25,817 bases of DNA, taken from NCBI GenBank assembly GCA_040235375.1, contig JBECKQ010000127.1, positions 1-25,817 on the forward strand. Direction: 5' to 3'. The first letter of the stretch is position 1; each line of letters opens with the position of its first letter. Below are positions 1-6,809 of this stretch, piece after piece. The translations under genes and the position numbers were made by a program. The notes below the pieces were generated by a model that did no database searches, was not told the DNA's origin, and saw only the letters and a list, made by a program, of their open reading frames with translations. The DNA comes from JBECKQ01 sp040235375 (GTDB taxonomy: Bacteria; Planctomycetota; Phycisphaerae; UBA1845).

Positions 1-264
1 GCCCACGGAATCCCCTTCTACGTCGCGGCGCCCACCAGCACGTTCGATCCTGCCACGGCCAGCGGCGCCGACATCCCCATCGAGGAACGCGGCGCCGACG
101 AGGTGAGCCGGGGCTTCGGACGCCAGATCGTACCGGACGGCGTGAAGTGCTTCTGCCCCGCGTTTGACGTGACGCCGGCGCGTCTGATCGCCGGGATCGT
201 CACAGAGAGGGGTATTATCTCGCCGGTCACGCCGCAGGCGATCGCTGCGCGACTAAAGTTGTGA
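1..264 (+). CDS. mtnA: S-methyl-5-thioribose-1-phosphate isomerase, C-terminal part (5' end outside window)
   Basis: The first 87 codons read without interruption in frame 1 to a TGA at 262-264. They give the C-terminal quarter of methylthioribose-1-phosphate isomerase, which converts the aldose sugar phosphate to the ketose in the methionine salvage pathway in the cytosol. Visible family signatures are HGIPFYVAAPTSTFD near the start, then IPIEERGADEV, and the terminal block PAFDVTPARLIAGIVTERG. The family is usually about 340-360 residues, so roughly 260 residues lie upstream of the window. The related eIF2B-type subunits are an alternative, but the IPIEER and FDVTPA blocks favour MtnA. The gene is partial only because of the window edge; nothing suggests it is broken. 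Confidence 0.93.
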   Translation, partial: AHGIPFYVAAPTSTFDPATASGADIPIEERGADEVSRGFGRQIVPDGVKCFCPAFDVTPARLIAGIVTERGIISPVTPQAIAARLKL

Positions 265-320
265 GCGGTCGGAGCCGAGGGGCTTGGCGGGACAGTCGGC
301 GGGGGTAAAGATATGGAAGT

Positions 321-340
321 GGACGGCGGTGCGGCCGTCC
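321..340 (+). terminator. possible terminator hairpin downstream of mtnA
   Basis: GGACGGC (321-327) and GCCGTCC (334-340) form a perfect 7-bp stem with a 6-nt loop, 57 nt after the mtnA stop and just before the next promoter. No U-tract follows, so termination activity is inferred from position and stem strength alone. Confidence 0.35.
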
Positions 341-355
341 GACGAAAAGCTTTAG

Positions 356-384
356 TTGCGTGCCGTGCAGCCGCGGCTTATACT
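356..384 (+). promoter_or_regulatory. sigma70-type promoter for the small lipoprotein cluster
   Basis: TTGCGT at 356-361 and TATACT at 379-384 are separated by 17 nt. The -10 matches the consensus at 5 of 6 positions and the -35 keeps the TTG core. The element lies about 90 nt upstream of the first small gene (477) and after the putative mtnA terminator. It is a sequence match only. Confidence 0.45.
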
Positions 385-476
385 GGGCATGGTCTCGTGG
401 GCGCGAGCGAGGCCGGTGAGCGGTGTTTGCCAACAGGCGGACGCGCTGCCAGATGGGACATCAGCAGGAGCCTGCC

Positions 477-761
477 ATGCGACGACGCAAGCGAACGAAA
501 TGGATTCTGGGGCTGGCGGCCGCGGCCGCGCTGGGGGTACTGTACCAGACGGCATGCATGAGCATGGCCGGCGAGGAGTTCTTGCGAACGGTCGACTTCT
601 GCTTCCTGTTCGATTGCCAGAACGGCGCGTTCGGCGGGTTGATCGACCCCTGTTCGGGGGCCACCACTACGTCAACATCGTCATCCTCAACGTCGACCAA
701 TACCGTCGTTACAACGGGCAACCTGTTCGTCGACTGCCCGCCAGCGACGACGACCCCGTAG
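477..761 (+). CDS. small predicted exported/lipoprotein of unknown function (1 of 4)
   Basis: This is a 94-residue protein. I chose the ATG at 477 because AGGAG lies at 466-470, six bases upstream; the reading frame runs up to a GTG at 423, but that extension has no ribosome site. The N terminus is strongly basic (MRRRKRTK), followed by an Ala/Leu-rich segment to about residue 23 and Cys27 in YQTAC, an imperfect lipobox. The mature part has paired cysteines (FCFLFDC, DPC) and then a Ser/Thr-only linker around residues 62-79. The C terminus is GNLFVDCPPATTTP. I recognise no family. It is the first of four consecutive same-strand genes with signal-like N termini, so it is probably anchored to a membrane facing the periplasm. 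Gene reality is well supported; function is unknown. Confidence 0.7.
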   Translation: MRRRKRTKWILGLAAAAALGVLYQTACMSMAGEEFLRTVDFCFLFDCQNGAFGGLIDPCSGATTTSTSSSSTSTNTVVTTGNLFVDCPPATTTP

Positions 762-864
762 CGATAGATGGAGACCACGGTTGTCGCCCGGGCGGCCGGG
801 TGACGTTGCAACGAAGTCGAGTGTGGCGCGCGAGCTTGGCGGCCTCGGCGAGGAGTGACAAAGC

Positions 865-1173
865 ATGTCGCGATCGAAACGCAGCGGTCGGTCTTGGAAG
901 GTGGCCCTCGCGGTTGTGACCAGTGGAATGGTTCTGGCCCTCATTCCCTCGTGCCAGGGCATTCTGACAACGTTCAATCCTGGTGGCAGCGTGTTCGGGT
1001 TCGTCCAGGACTACCAGATCGACGCGTTGTTCGGATCCGTTCCGGACTTTTCGCTCGATCCCTCGTGCACGATTCCGTACTTCGGCGTCCAGAACAGCGG
1101 CCTCGCGGGCACGTGCGCAACGTCGGTGATCTACGACCAGACGCCCGGCCCGCGGCCACAGGGCCAGCCGTAG
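865..1173 (+). CDS. small predicted lipoprotein of unknown function (2 of 4)
   Basis: This is a 102-residue protein with an ATG at 865 and GAGGAG about 10 bases upstream. Its N terminus has a basic start (MSRSKRSGRSWK), a hydrophobic core (VALAVVTSGMVLALI) and Cys30 in LIPSC, a reasonable lipobox for lipid attachment. The mature region is about 70 residues, with aromatic and aspartate-rich stretches (FGFVQDYQIDALFGSVPDF) and cysteines near positions 68 and 84. The tail is Pro/Gln/Gly-rich. There is no recognisable enzyme domain. It follows the first small gene by 103 nt and precedes two more, which suggests one transcript. Possible roles such as envelope structure or a surface component are guesses. 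Confidence 0.72.
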   Translation: MSRSKRSGRSWKVALAVVTSGMVLALIPSCQGILTTFNPGGSVFGFVQDYQIDALFGSVPDFSLDPSCTIPYFGVQNSGLAGTCATSVIYDQTPGPRPQGQP

Positions 1174-1209
1174 CCAGGATACCATCGGCTGCATTGACAA
1201 GAGACTTCA

Positions 1210-1383
1210 ATGGCGCGGAGTCGGTGCAATTTGCGCTCGCGCATAGCATGGAAGACGGCGGTTCTCGTCACGTTTGGCGGGGGCGTTCTCCTGCAGGCGA
1301 GCTGTGCAACGATCTTTGCCCCGGATGCGCTGAGCCTCGGCGAATCGACGCTGCTGACCATCCTGTTCAGCCATTTGTTCTGA
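1210..1383 (+). CDS. very small predicted lipoprotein of unknown function (3 of 4)
   Basis: This is a 57-residue reading frame from the ATG at 1210 to TGA at 1381-1383, short enough to be missed by length cut-offs. It begins with a basic stretch (MARSRCNLRSRIAWK) and a hydrophobic core (TAVLVTFGGGVLLQ). Cys31 in LQASC then leaves a mature peptide of only about 27 residues, ending in LLTILFSHLF. The ribosome site is weak (AAGAGA about 7-8 bases upstream). Support comes from the lipoprotein-like N terminus shared with its three neighbours and from sitting 36 nt after the previous stop on the same strand. It matches the next gene in length (57 residues) and shares a Cys-Ala-Thr immediately at the lipobox. 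Function is unknown. Confidence 0.55.
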   Translation: MARSRCNLRSRIAWKTAVLVTFGGGVLLQASCATIFAPDALSLGESTLLTILFSHLF

Positions 1384-1451
1384 GAGGCGGCGAGACAGTC
1401 CGTCTGGCGGCATCGAGCGCTTGTCCGATTGACACGCGAAAGGCAGTCAAC

Positions 1452-1625
1452 GTGTTAAGGCGATCTGCCCGGCGCATTCTGGTTTGGATGACGTGCCTTG
1501 CCGCACTTCAGTTTGCCGGCTGCGCGACCCGCGGCCTGCTCGAGCGCACGCTGACCGGAACGATTTTCGATCCTATCGCACGACAAGCGTACGACCTGTT
1601 CTTTGCCATCGGCTCACAGTTGTAG
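1452..1625 (+). CDS. very small predicted lipoprotein of unknown function (4 of 4)
   Basis: This is a 57-residue protein starting at GTG 1452, with GAAAGG eight bases upstream, and ending at TAG 1623-1625. The same frame stays open far upstream, but that part overlaps the two preceding genes in other frames and has no ribosome site at its ends. The N terminus is basic (LRRSARRILVW), then hydrophobic (MTCLAALQFAG), with Cys23 in FAGCATRG, the best lipobox of the four. The mature part is about 35 residues and ends in an aromatic/hydrophobic stretch (YDLFFAIGSQL). It shares the CAT sequence at the lipobox and its length with the preceding gene, suggesting an old duplication. It converges with the GspB-like gene, whose stop is 21 nt away. 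Function is unknown. Confidence 0.6.
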   Translation: MLRRSARRILVWMTCLAALQFAGCATRGLLERTLTGTIFDPIARQAYDLFFAIGSQL

Positions 1626-1646
1626 AAGGGGTTCGACGTTGGCGGC

Positions 1647-2390
1647 TCAGCGCGGCGATTGAGCGTGAAGGGGGACGCGGTACGACCGGCCGCTCCATTC
1701 GACAGTGATGCCGCGGCTGGTGATGTTTGTGACAGTCATGCCGCCCACCTGCTGGCCGACCTCTATGATTGCACCGTTGACGACGGCGAGCTTCGTTTGG
1801 CCGCTTAGCATGACTCCCTCCACGACGAGCCTGTCAAGGGGTGGCTCGGCGGACGGAGGGGCCTCGGCGGACGGTTCCGGAGCGCTCGGGTCATCGGCGT
1901 GTGGATTGGTCTGCACGGTCACGGGATTGGCCGACGCCGGGGTGTCAGGTAGCGCCGCAATTGCGGTCAGCGGGGCCTGCACGCCCTGCATGGCCATGAG
2001 CCTGCCGGTTTCGGTGGCTCGCGGATCGGTGGCGGCTGCCTCCAATGGCGACGTCGGACTCGACGCGGTCGTCGCATTCACGATTGACCGCGGAGTGGTC
2101 TGCTTGGGGACAGGCATGCCCTTGGAAGCGGACGCCTCGGCGACGGATCGAAAGCCACTGGGCCACCCCGGACGGGTGACCGCATACAACGTGTAAGCGG
2201 CGAGGATCAGGAGAATGACGGTGGCGACGGACGGCCGCCATCGCGGCGTGCTCACGGACCAGGCGCCTCCGTGATCGATGCGCGGCGCAGAGCGGACGCC
2301 CTCCTTCGATTGTCTGGCGACCGGCGAATCGGTTCGTGTCTTGCCGCCGGTGGCCTCCGCACGTCGCAGTGCCTCGCCGATGACGCTCAT
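1647..2390 (-). CDS. GspB-like single-pass membrane protein
   Basis: This 247-residue protein begins MSVIGEALRRAEA, the short conserved N terminus of GspB-type proteins. One transmembrane helix lies at about 53-71 (VATVILLILAAYTLYAV). An Ala/Pro/Ser/Thr-rich spacer follows at about 80-185. The C-terminal periplasmic domain, about 188-240 (LVVEGVMLSGQTKLAVVNG, then GQQVGGMTVTNI), resembles the GspB/PilP-like beta domain. In type II secretion, GspA and GspB cooperate at the cell wall to let the secretin assemble. Its start overlaps the stop of the GspA-like gene by four bases (ATGA), so the two are translationally coupled. AAGGA lies eight bases upstream of the ATG. No other secretion gene is nearby, so a role in exopolysaccharide/exosortase biology is possible. 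Confidence 0.75.
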   Translation of the reverse strand: MSVIGEALRRAEATGGKTRTDSPVARQSKEGVRSAPRIDHGGAWSVSTPRWRPSVATVILLILAAYTLYAVTRPGWPSGFRSVAEASASKGMPVPKQTTPRSIVNATTASSPTSPLEAAATDPRATETGRLMAMQGVQAPLTAIAALPDTPASANPVTVQTNPHADDPSAPEPSAEAPPSAEPPLDRLVVEGVMLSGQTKLAVVNGAIIEVGQQVGGMTVTNITSRGITVEWSGRSYRVPLHAQSPR

Positions 2391-3199
2391 GCACAGATTC
2401 CTTGGAGGTCCTCGATGGCGCCGCGGACCGCGTTTGCGTCGACGCGCGTCTGCCCGCGGGCATAGGCGGCAAGCAGCGACAGATCACACACGGAATTAAC
2501 CTGGCGTGGGATTCCGTTGGTGTAGTCGTACACCAGTCGCAATGCCTCGGCATCGAACAACAGCCAGCCGCTCGCGCCCGCGACCTTCAACCGGTGCTCC
2601 ACGTAGTGGACGGCCTCCTTCTCCGACATGCCCTCAAGGTGGTAGTACACCCCGATCCGTTGGCGTAGTTGACGGAGGCTGCTGTCGGCAAGAGCGGTAC
2701 GCAGTTCGGGCTGGCCGATAAGGACAATCTGCAGGAGCTTGCGGCTTTCCGTCTCGAGATTGGAGAGCAGCCGGACGTTCTCGAGCATCTCGTGGCACAG
2801 GTCCTGTGACTCATCGATGATGACGATGACATCGTTACCGAGGTCGGCCTGCTCAAGCAGATACTTGTTGAGCGTCTCGCGCAGTTGAAGCTTGTCGCCC
2901 TTCGGATCGGAAACGCCGAGCTCGATGAGGATGAGGCGAAGCAGTTGTGTTTCGGTGAGCTTCGGATTGAGAATCAGGGCGGTCTTGTACTTCGGTCCCA
3001 GTTCACGAAGGAGGGCGCGGGCGAGCGTCGTCTTGCCGGCCCCCACCTCTCCGGTGAGGACGATGAACCCCTTGCGCTGGCGGATGCCGAACAGAAGATG
3101 GCCCAGCGCTTCGCCGTGTGCCTCCGTGAAATACAGGAAGCGCGCCGCCGGCGTCAGGTTGAACGGCTCCTCGCTAAGGCCGAAGTGCTCCAGGTACAA
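2387..3199 (-). CDS. GspA/ExeA-like AAA ATPase
   Basis: This 270-residue ATPase begins MYLEHFGLSEEPFNLTP, the typical first line of the ExeA/GspA family. The Walker A motif GEVGAGKTT is at 50-58 and the Walker B VIVIIDESQ at 124-132. The arginine-rich region LRQRIGVYYHLEGMSE and the lid helices follow (to about 255). There is no peptidoglycan-binding C-terminal domain or membrane segment, so it is a short cytosolic form. The start codon is TTG at 3199: an in-frame TAA lies only six codons upstream, and GGAG sits 10 bases before the TTG. Short GspA-like ATPases of this type occur in exosortase/EPS gene clusters of other bacteria, and this window has such a cluster about 10 kb away. Pairing with the GspB-like gene is shown by the 4-bp overlap. 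Confidence 0.85.
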   Translation of the reverse strand: MYLEHFGLSEEPFNLTPAARFLYFTEAHGEALGHLLFGIRQRKGFIVLTGEVGAGKTTLARALLRELGPKYKTALILNPKLTETQLLRLILIELGVSDPKGDKLQLRETLNKYLLEQADLGNDVIVIIDESQDLCHEMLENVRLLSNLETESRKLLQIVLIGQPELRTALADSSLRQLRQRIGVYYHLEGMSEKEAVHYVEHRLKVAGASGWLLFDAEALRLVYDYTNGIPRQVNSVCDLSLLAAYARGQTRVDANAVRGAIEDLQGICA

Positions 3200-3365
3200 C
3201 GCGGCTGATCTCCGTTATCGGTCCGCACTCTCACTCATGCTTTCGGCACTCTGATATCCGGACTTGACCTCGATCGGAGCCCTGTCTCATCGGGGCCAAT
3301 ATGGCGCCGGCTTCGATTTATCGGACGGCTTCTCAACGGGTCGGAGCCGCTATAAGCTGATCCGT

Positions 3366-4412
3366 ATGACCGAAGCGCGCAGAATCCGCCTGACTGACTA
3401 CGCGAGTTGTGCGGGGTGAGCGGGCAAGCTCCCCGTGGAGTTCACGGCGCAGGTTCTGCGCCTCATGCCCGTGCAGCGGGACCCGAACATTCTTGCGGGT
3501 GCGGAACACTTCGAGGACGCCGGCGTCTACCGAGTCAGCGAGAACCTGGCGATCGTGCAGACGGTGGACTTCTTTCCACCTCTGGTGGACGACGCCTGGC
3601 AGTTTGGGCGAATTGCGGCGGCGAACAGCCTGTCCGATGTGTACGCAATGGGCGGCACGCCCATCACAGCGTTGAACATCGTCGGTTTTCCGGACAAGGA
3701 ATTGCCGGCGGAGCTGCTCGAGACGATTCTGGCGGGCGGAGCATCCACAGTCGCCGAGGCCGGCGCGGTCATTCTCGGCGGCCACAGCGTGCGCGATACG
3801 GAGATCAAGTACGGCCTCGCAGTCACGGGAACGATTCATCCGGATCGTATCGTCGCGAACAACACAGCGCGGCCGGGTGACGTGCTCGTGCTCACTAAGC
3901 CCATCGGCAGCGGCGTGCTGACCAGCGCGGCCAAGAGCGGATCGCTGCCCGAGTCCGAGATCGCCGAAGCCATCGAAGTGATGGCGGCGCTGAACCGGCC
4001 CGGCGGCGAGGCGATGATCACCGTGGGCGTCAGCGCGGCGACGGATGTCACTGGTTTCGGTCTGATCGGCCATGCGTTCGAGATGGCGGACGGCTCCGGC
4101 GTCACGATGGAGATCGAAGCGGCAGCGGTCCCACTCATGCGCCGTACGTACGAGATGGCGGCGCAGGGCATCCTCACGCGAACGCACAAAGCGTGCCGCC
4201 ATTTCCTGGGCAATCGCCTGGCATTCGGGAAGACCGACGAAGTGCTGGTCAACATCCTGGCCGACGCGCAGACCTCCGGCGGCCTGCTCATCAGCGTACC
4301 GCCCGCGCGGCTGGATCGATTGATCGACGAGCTTATCGCACGTCGCGCAATCTGCGCGGCAGTAGTCGGTCGAGTGCTCGAGCGCGGTGCGCGCGCGATT
4401 ATCGTCGCCTGA
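3366..4412 (+). CDS. selD: selenide, water dikinase (selenophosphate synthase), selenocysteine-containing
   Basis: SelD makes selenophosphate from selenide and ATP, the selenium donor for selenocysteine and selenouridine. Read from the ATG at 3366, the protein starts MTEARRIRLTDYASCAG, then an in-frame TGA (3417-3419), then AGKLP. That is the family's catalytic loop, where Cys or Sec is followed three residues later by the catalytic Lys, so the TGA is Sec18 and Lys21 follows. The reading frame continues to TGA 4410-4412, giving 348 residues (E. coli SelD has 347). Downstream motifs fit SelD: VQTVDFFPP, NSLSDVYAMGG, ILGGHSV, ATDVTGFGLIGHA and DAQTSGGLL. A 7-bp hairpin with its loop 34 nt after the TGA is a plausible SECIS. 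The start has no clear Shine-Dalgarno sequence. The nearest alternative start, GTG 3435, would remove the active site. Confidence 0.93.
3446..3462 (+). promoter_or_regulatory. SECIS-like hairpin for Sec insertion in selD
   Basis: GGCGCAG (3446-3452) pairs perfectly with CTGCGCC (3456-3462) around a GTT loop, inside the coding sequence. The loop G is 34 nt after the UGA at 3417-3419, within the range of bacterial SECIS elements bound by SelB, whose recognition also needs a GU in the apical loop. The apparent loop is tight at three bases; in the folded RNA the top G-C pair may open. Confidence 0.65.
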
Positions 4413-4426
4413 CAACGACCCGGCAG

Positions 4427-5104
4427 TCAGGACGATCTGGGCGGCGGCAGCTCTTCCGATTTCGGCAGGTCGTCGAGCGAAGCGAGGCCGAACACGTCAA
4501 GGAACTTCTTCGTCGTGCCGTAGAGCATCGGGCGGCCGAGCTCTTCGGCCCGGCCGACGATTTTCACCAGGTCCATCTCGCGCAACCGGTTGACGACCTC
4601 CCCCGCAGCGACGCCGCGGATGGCCTCGATGTCCGCGCGGAGCACCGGCTGGCGGTAGGCGATGATGGCAAGCGTCTCGAGCGCGGCGGGCGAGAGCTTC
4701 GTCTCCGCGCGGGCGCGGAGCACCTTGGCCAGCCAGTTGTTGTACTCCGGCAGGGTCAGCATCTGGTAGCCCTTGGCGATCTCTTCGATGCGGAAGGACC
4801 GGCCTGTGGCTTCGTATCGGGCGTTTAGTTCGGCCACGTACTTCTTAACGTCGCGGGCGTCGCCCACGCCGAGAATCTGGGCGATCTTCGCGGCGGGGAT
4901 CGGCGACTCCGAGGCGAAGATCAGGGCCTCGACCACCGACGCCATCGTCACCTCGACGTCAGGTGCCTGCGGCTCCGACGCACGATCCGCCGATCCGGCC
5001 TCTTCTTCGCCGGTCGGATCATCCTGGTCGGTTTCCGAGTCGTACTCCTCGTCCGTCAGATCGTCTTCGTCAGTGTCGAGCTTGTGGCGAGATTCTTCGT
5101 CCAT
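4427..5104 (-). CDS. scpB: segregation and condensation protein B
   Basis: ScpB is the winged-helix partner of ScpA and SMC in the condensin complex that compacts and segregates the chromosome. The 225-residue protein has a very acidic N-terminal extension (about 1-50, rich in Asp and Glu) absent from many homologues. The ScpB core runs from about 53 to 215: VVEALIFASESPIPAAKIA, then the hallmark LSPAALETLAIIAYRQPV, IRGVAAGEVVNRLREM and GRPMLYGTTKKFLDVFGL. The ATG at 5104 has AGAGG seven bases upstream. It lies 103 nt downstream of rsmA on the same strand and ends convergently 14 nt from selD. No scpA is in the window. Confidence 0.95.
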   Translation of the reverse strand: MDEESRHKLDTDEDDLTDEEYDSETDQDDPTGEEEAGSADRASEPQAPDVEVTMASVVEALIFASESPIPAAKIAQILGVGDARDVKKYVAELNARYEATGRSFRIEEIAKGYQMLTLPEYNNWLAKVLRARAETKLSPAALETLAIIAYRQPVLRADIEAIRGVAAGEVVNRLREMDLVKIVGRAEELGRPMLYGTTKKFLDVFGLASLDDLPKSEELPPPRSS

Positions 5105-5207
5105 CCTTGAACCTCTTGCGCTGGGTCGTCATTCGACCGGATGCACCATGATAGCGGCTCGCCGGTGGCTTGCGAGTCTATTGTGGGCCCGGGCCAGGGC
5201 GGAAAGT

Positions 5208-6086
5208 TTACCGACCAACGACTGCCGTGCCCAACTGAATCCACTCGTCGAGCGGCACCGATTCGGCACGCCGGCCGAGATCGACGATCCGGGCGGCGCG
5301 AGTCAGTTGATCGTCGGACAGCGATCGCGAGAAATTGTATCGAAGCGTCTTGCGGCGATGGGCGAATGCCAATTTCACCAGATCGAAGAACGCTCGCAGC
5401 CGTCGTGCCTGCTCGAAGGCGTGTGGCTTGCGGGTCAGGCGGATCATCGCGGACTCGACCTTGGGCGGAGGCCAGAAGGCCGTCGTCGGCACAGGGGCGA
5501 TCCGCTCTGTCCGGCAGACCGTTTGTATGGCGATACTCACCGCGCCGAAGTCGGCGGTGCCGGCTTGGGCGGTCAGGCGGTCGGCGACCTCCTTCTGAAT
5601 CGTGAAGCACATGGTGTCGAGCCGCGGCTCGGCAAACAGCAGGTTCATCAGCAGTGGCGTCGCTACGTTGTAAGGGAGATTGGCCACGAGCTTGTAGCGG
5701 CCGCCGTCTGGCGGATGAGACCGCAGGTGGTCGAGCACGCCGGCCTCGATCGTGCTCTTGTTGTCGAGAACGTCGGTATGCAGCACGGCGACGTTGGAGT
5801 AATCAGCCAGCCGCTCCTCGAGGATCGGAGCCAGCCGTTTGTCGATCTCGACGACGACGAGATGGCCCGCATGAGGCGCGATCTGCTCGGACAGCGAGCC
5901 GGTGCCCCCGCCGACCTCGAGAACGGTGTCCGACCTGTCGATCGCGGCCGAATTGACCAGTTTGCGCATGAGATTGCCGTCGATCAGAAAGTGCTGGCCC
6001 AGCCGGCGACGGGGCCGTAATCCGGCCGCCTGAAGAATGGACTCGATTTCGTGTTTGGTCTGAACTTGTGGCGAATCCTTGGTCAT
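5208..6086 (-). CDS. rsmA: 16S rRNA (adenine(1518)-N(6)/adenine(1519)-N(6))-dimethyltransferase
   Basis: RsmA (KsgA) dimethylates two adjacent adenines in the 3' terminal helix of 16S rRNA during small-subunit maturation, using S-adenosylmethionine. The 292-residue protein (E. coli 273) carries LGQHFLID near residue 30, the SAM-binding VLEVGGGTGSLSEQ near 55-68, the acidic loop VVEIDKRL, and the catalytic NLPYNVATPLL near 135. The C-terminal part has PPPKVESAMIRL and FAHRRKTLRYN, as in the family. The ATG at 6086 has GAGG seven bases upstream. It is followed on the same strand by scpB and is divergent from the CII-type gene. Confidence 0.96.
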   Translation of the reverse strand: MTKDSPQVQTKHEIESILQAAGLRPRRRLGQHFLIDGNLMRKLVNSAAIDRSDTVLEVGGGTGSLSEQIAPHAGHLVVVEIDKRLAPILEERLADYSNVAVLHTDVLDNKSTIEAGVLDHLRSHPPDGGRYKLVANLPYNVATPLLMNLLFAEPRLDTMCFTIQKEVADRLTAQAGTADFGAVSIAIQTVCRTERIAPVPTTAFWPPPKVESAMIRLTRKPHAFEQARRLRAFFDLVKLAFAHRRKTLRYNFSRSLSDDQLTRAARIVDLGRRAESVPLDEWIQLGTAVVGR

Positions 6087-6123
6087 CGCGTCGCCTCGGT
6101 TTCGGGGAGCGCGGAATCCAGCG

Positions 6124-6129
6124 TATAAT
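6124..6129 (+). promoter_or_regulatory. perfect -10 box upstream of the CII-type gene
   Basis: TATAAT at 6124-6129 matches the consensus at all six positions in an otherwise GC-rich divergent region. The hexamer 17 nt upstream (TTCGGG, 6101-6106) is a poor -35, so an activator may be needed. It would give a leader of about 145 nt before the ATG at 6281. Confidence 0.4.
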
Positions 6130-6165
6130 AGCGGTATTGTGGCAGGTGTTTCGACTCGAGGAAAC

Positions 6166-6180
6166 TGGGGGCTTCCCCCA
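6166..6180 (+). other. short GC hairpin in the leader of the CII-type gene
   Basis: TGGGGG (6166-6171) and CCCCCA (6175-6180) form a 6-bp stem with a CTT loop, followed by TTTG. It lies between the TATAAT and the start codon. It could be an attenuator or just an RNA structure; the T-run is too short to call a terminator. Confidence 0.3.
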
Positions 6181-6280
6181 TTTGCCGGCTGAGTCGGAGC
6201 GCATCGTGGGGACAGCGCGGCCTTGCCGGCGGCGAGACCGTGCCAGCCGACCCGCGGTGGTCGGATCGAAGGAGAGGCAA

Positions 6281-6769
6281 ATGCGATCGGACGAGGTGTT
6301 GCGTCAGGCGATCGAGCCGGTCGGCGTCAAGGCCCTGGCCGCCAAGCTGCGGCTCTCGCCGGCCATGGTCTACAAGTGGTGCCAGGAGTCGAGCCGCGAG
6401 GATCTGGACGCCAGCGGCGCCCGTAACCCGCTGGACCGGCTGGCGGAAGTCGTTCGGGCCACGGGCGACACCAACGTGGTGAACTGGCTGTGCCACGAGG
6501 CCGGCGGCTTCTTCGTGGTCAATCCCGTCCCCCACGATGGACACATTGACGCCGAGCTGTTGCGCAACACGCATCACCTGGTCAACGAGTTCGGCAACCT
6601 GCTTCTGACCGTCACGCGGTCGATCGAGGACGACGGCCGGATCGAGCCGAAGGAAGCGGATGCCATTCGCGTGGCCTGGGAACGGCTCAAGACACTGGCG
6701 GAGAGCTTCACCGTGGCCTGCGAGCGCGGCGTTTTCTTCTCCGCCGAAAACAAAGAAGATCGGGGCTGA
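6281..6769 (+). CDS. phage CII-type DNA-binding protein
   Basis: This 162-residue protein starts at ATG 6281 directly after GGAGAGG (6271-6277). The frame is open upstream to about 6068, but that part is the rsmA/gene leader with no ribosome site. The N-terminal 45 residues form a helix-turn-helix-like unit (GVKALAAKLRLSPAMVYKW) of the type in phage regulatory protein CII/CP76 families. The middle (NPLDRLAEVVRATGD, then VNWLCHEAGGFFVVNP) is the characteristic continuation. The C-terminal 65 residues are mostly helical, with charged heptad-like spacing (EADAIRVAWERLKTLAESF), consistent with oligomerisation. No phage genes surround it. It sits 40 nt upstream of thrC on the same strand and may be co-transcribed. 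Its targets are unknown. Confidence 0.72.
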   Translation: MRSDEVLRQAIEPVGVKALAAKLRLSPAMVYKWCQESSREDLDASGARNPLDRLAEVVRATGDTNVVNWLCHEAGGFFVVNPVPHDGHIDAELLRNTHHLVNEFGNLLLTVTRSIEDDGRIEPKEADAIRVAWERLKTLAESFTVACERGVFFSAENKEDRG

Positions 6770-6809
6770 CGATGGCGCCGGCCCGCAATAATCGGTTGGT
6801 GCGATCTCG

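Noticed and set aside
855..1625. One 256-residue protein spanning the small lipoprotein region
   Set aside because: Only its last 57 codons look like a gene. The rest lies over two small genes in other frames that have their own signal segments, one with a good ribosome site.
6068..6280. N-terminal extension of the CII-type protein
   Set aside because: There is no ribosome site at the upstream starts, the stretch covers the divergent promoter region, and GGAGAGG sits right before ATG 6281.
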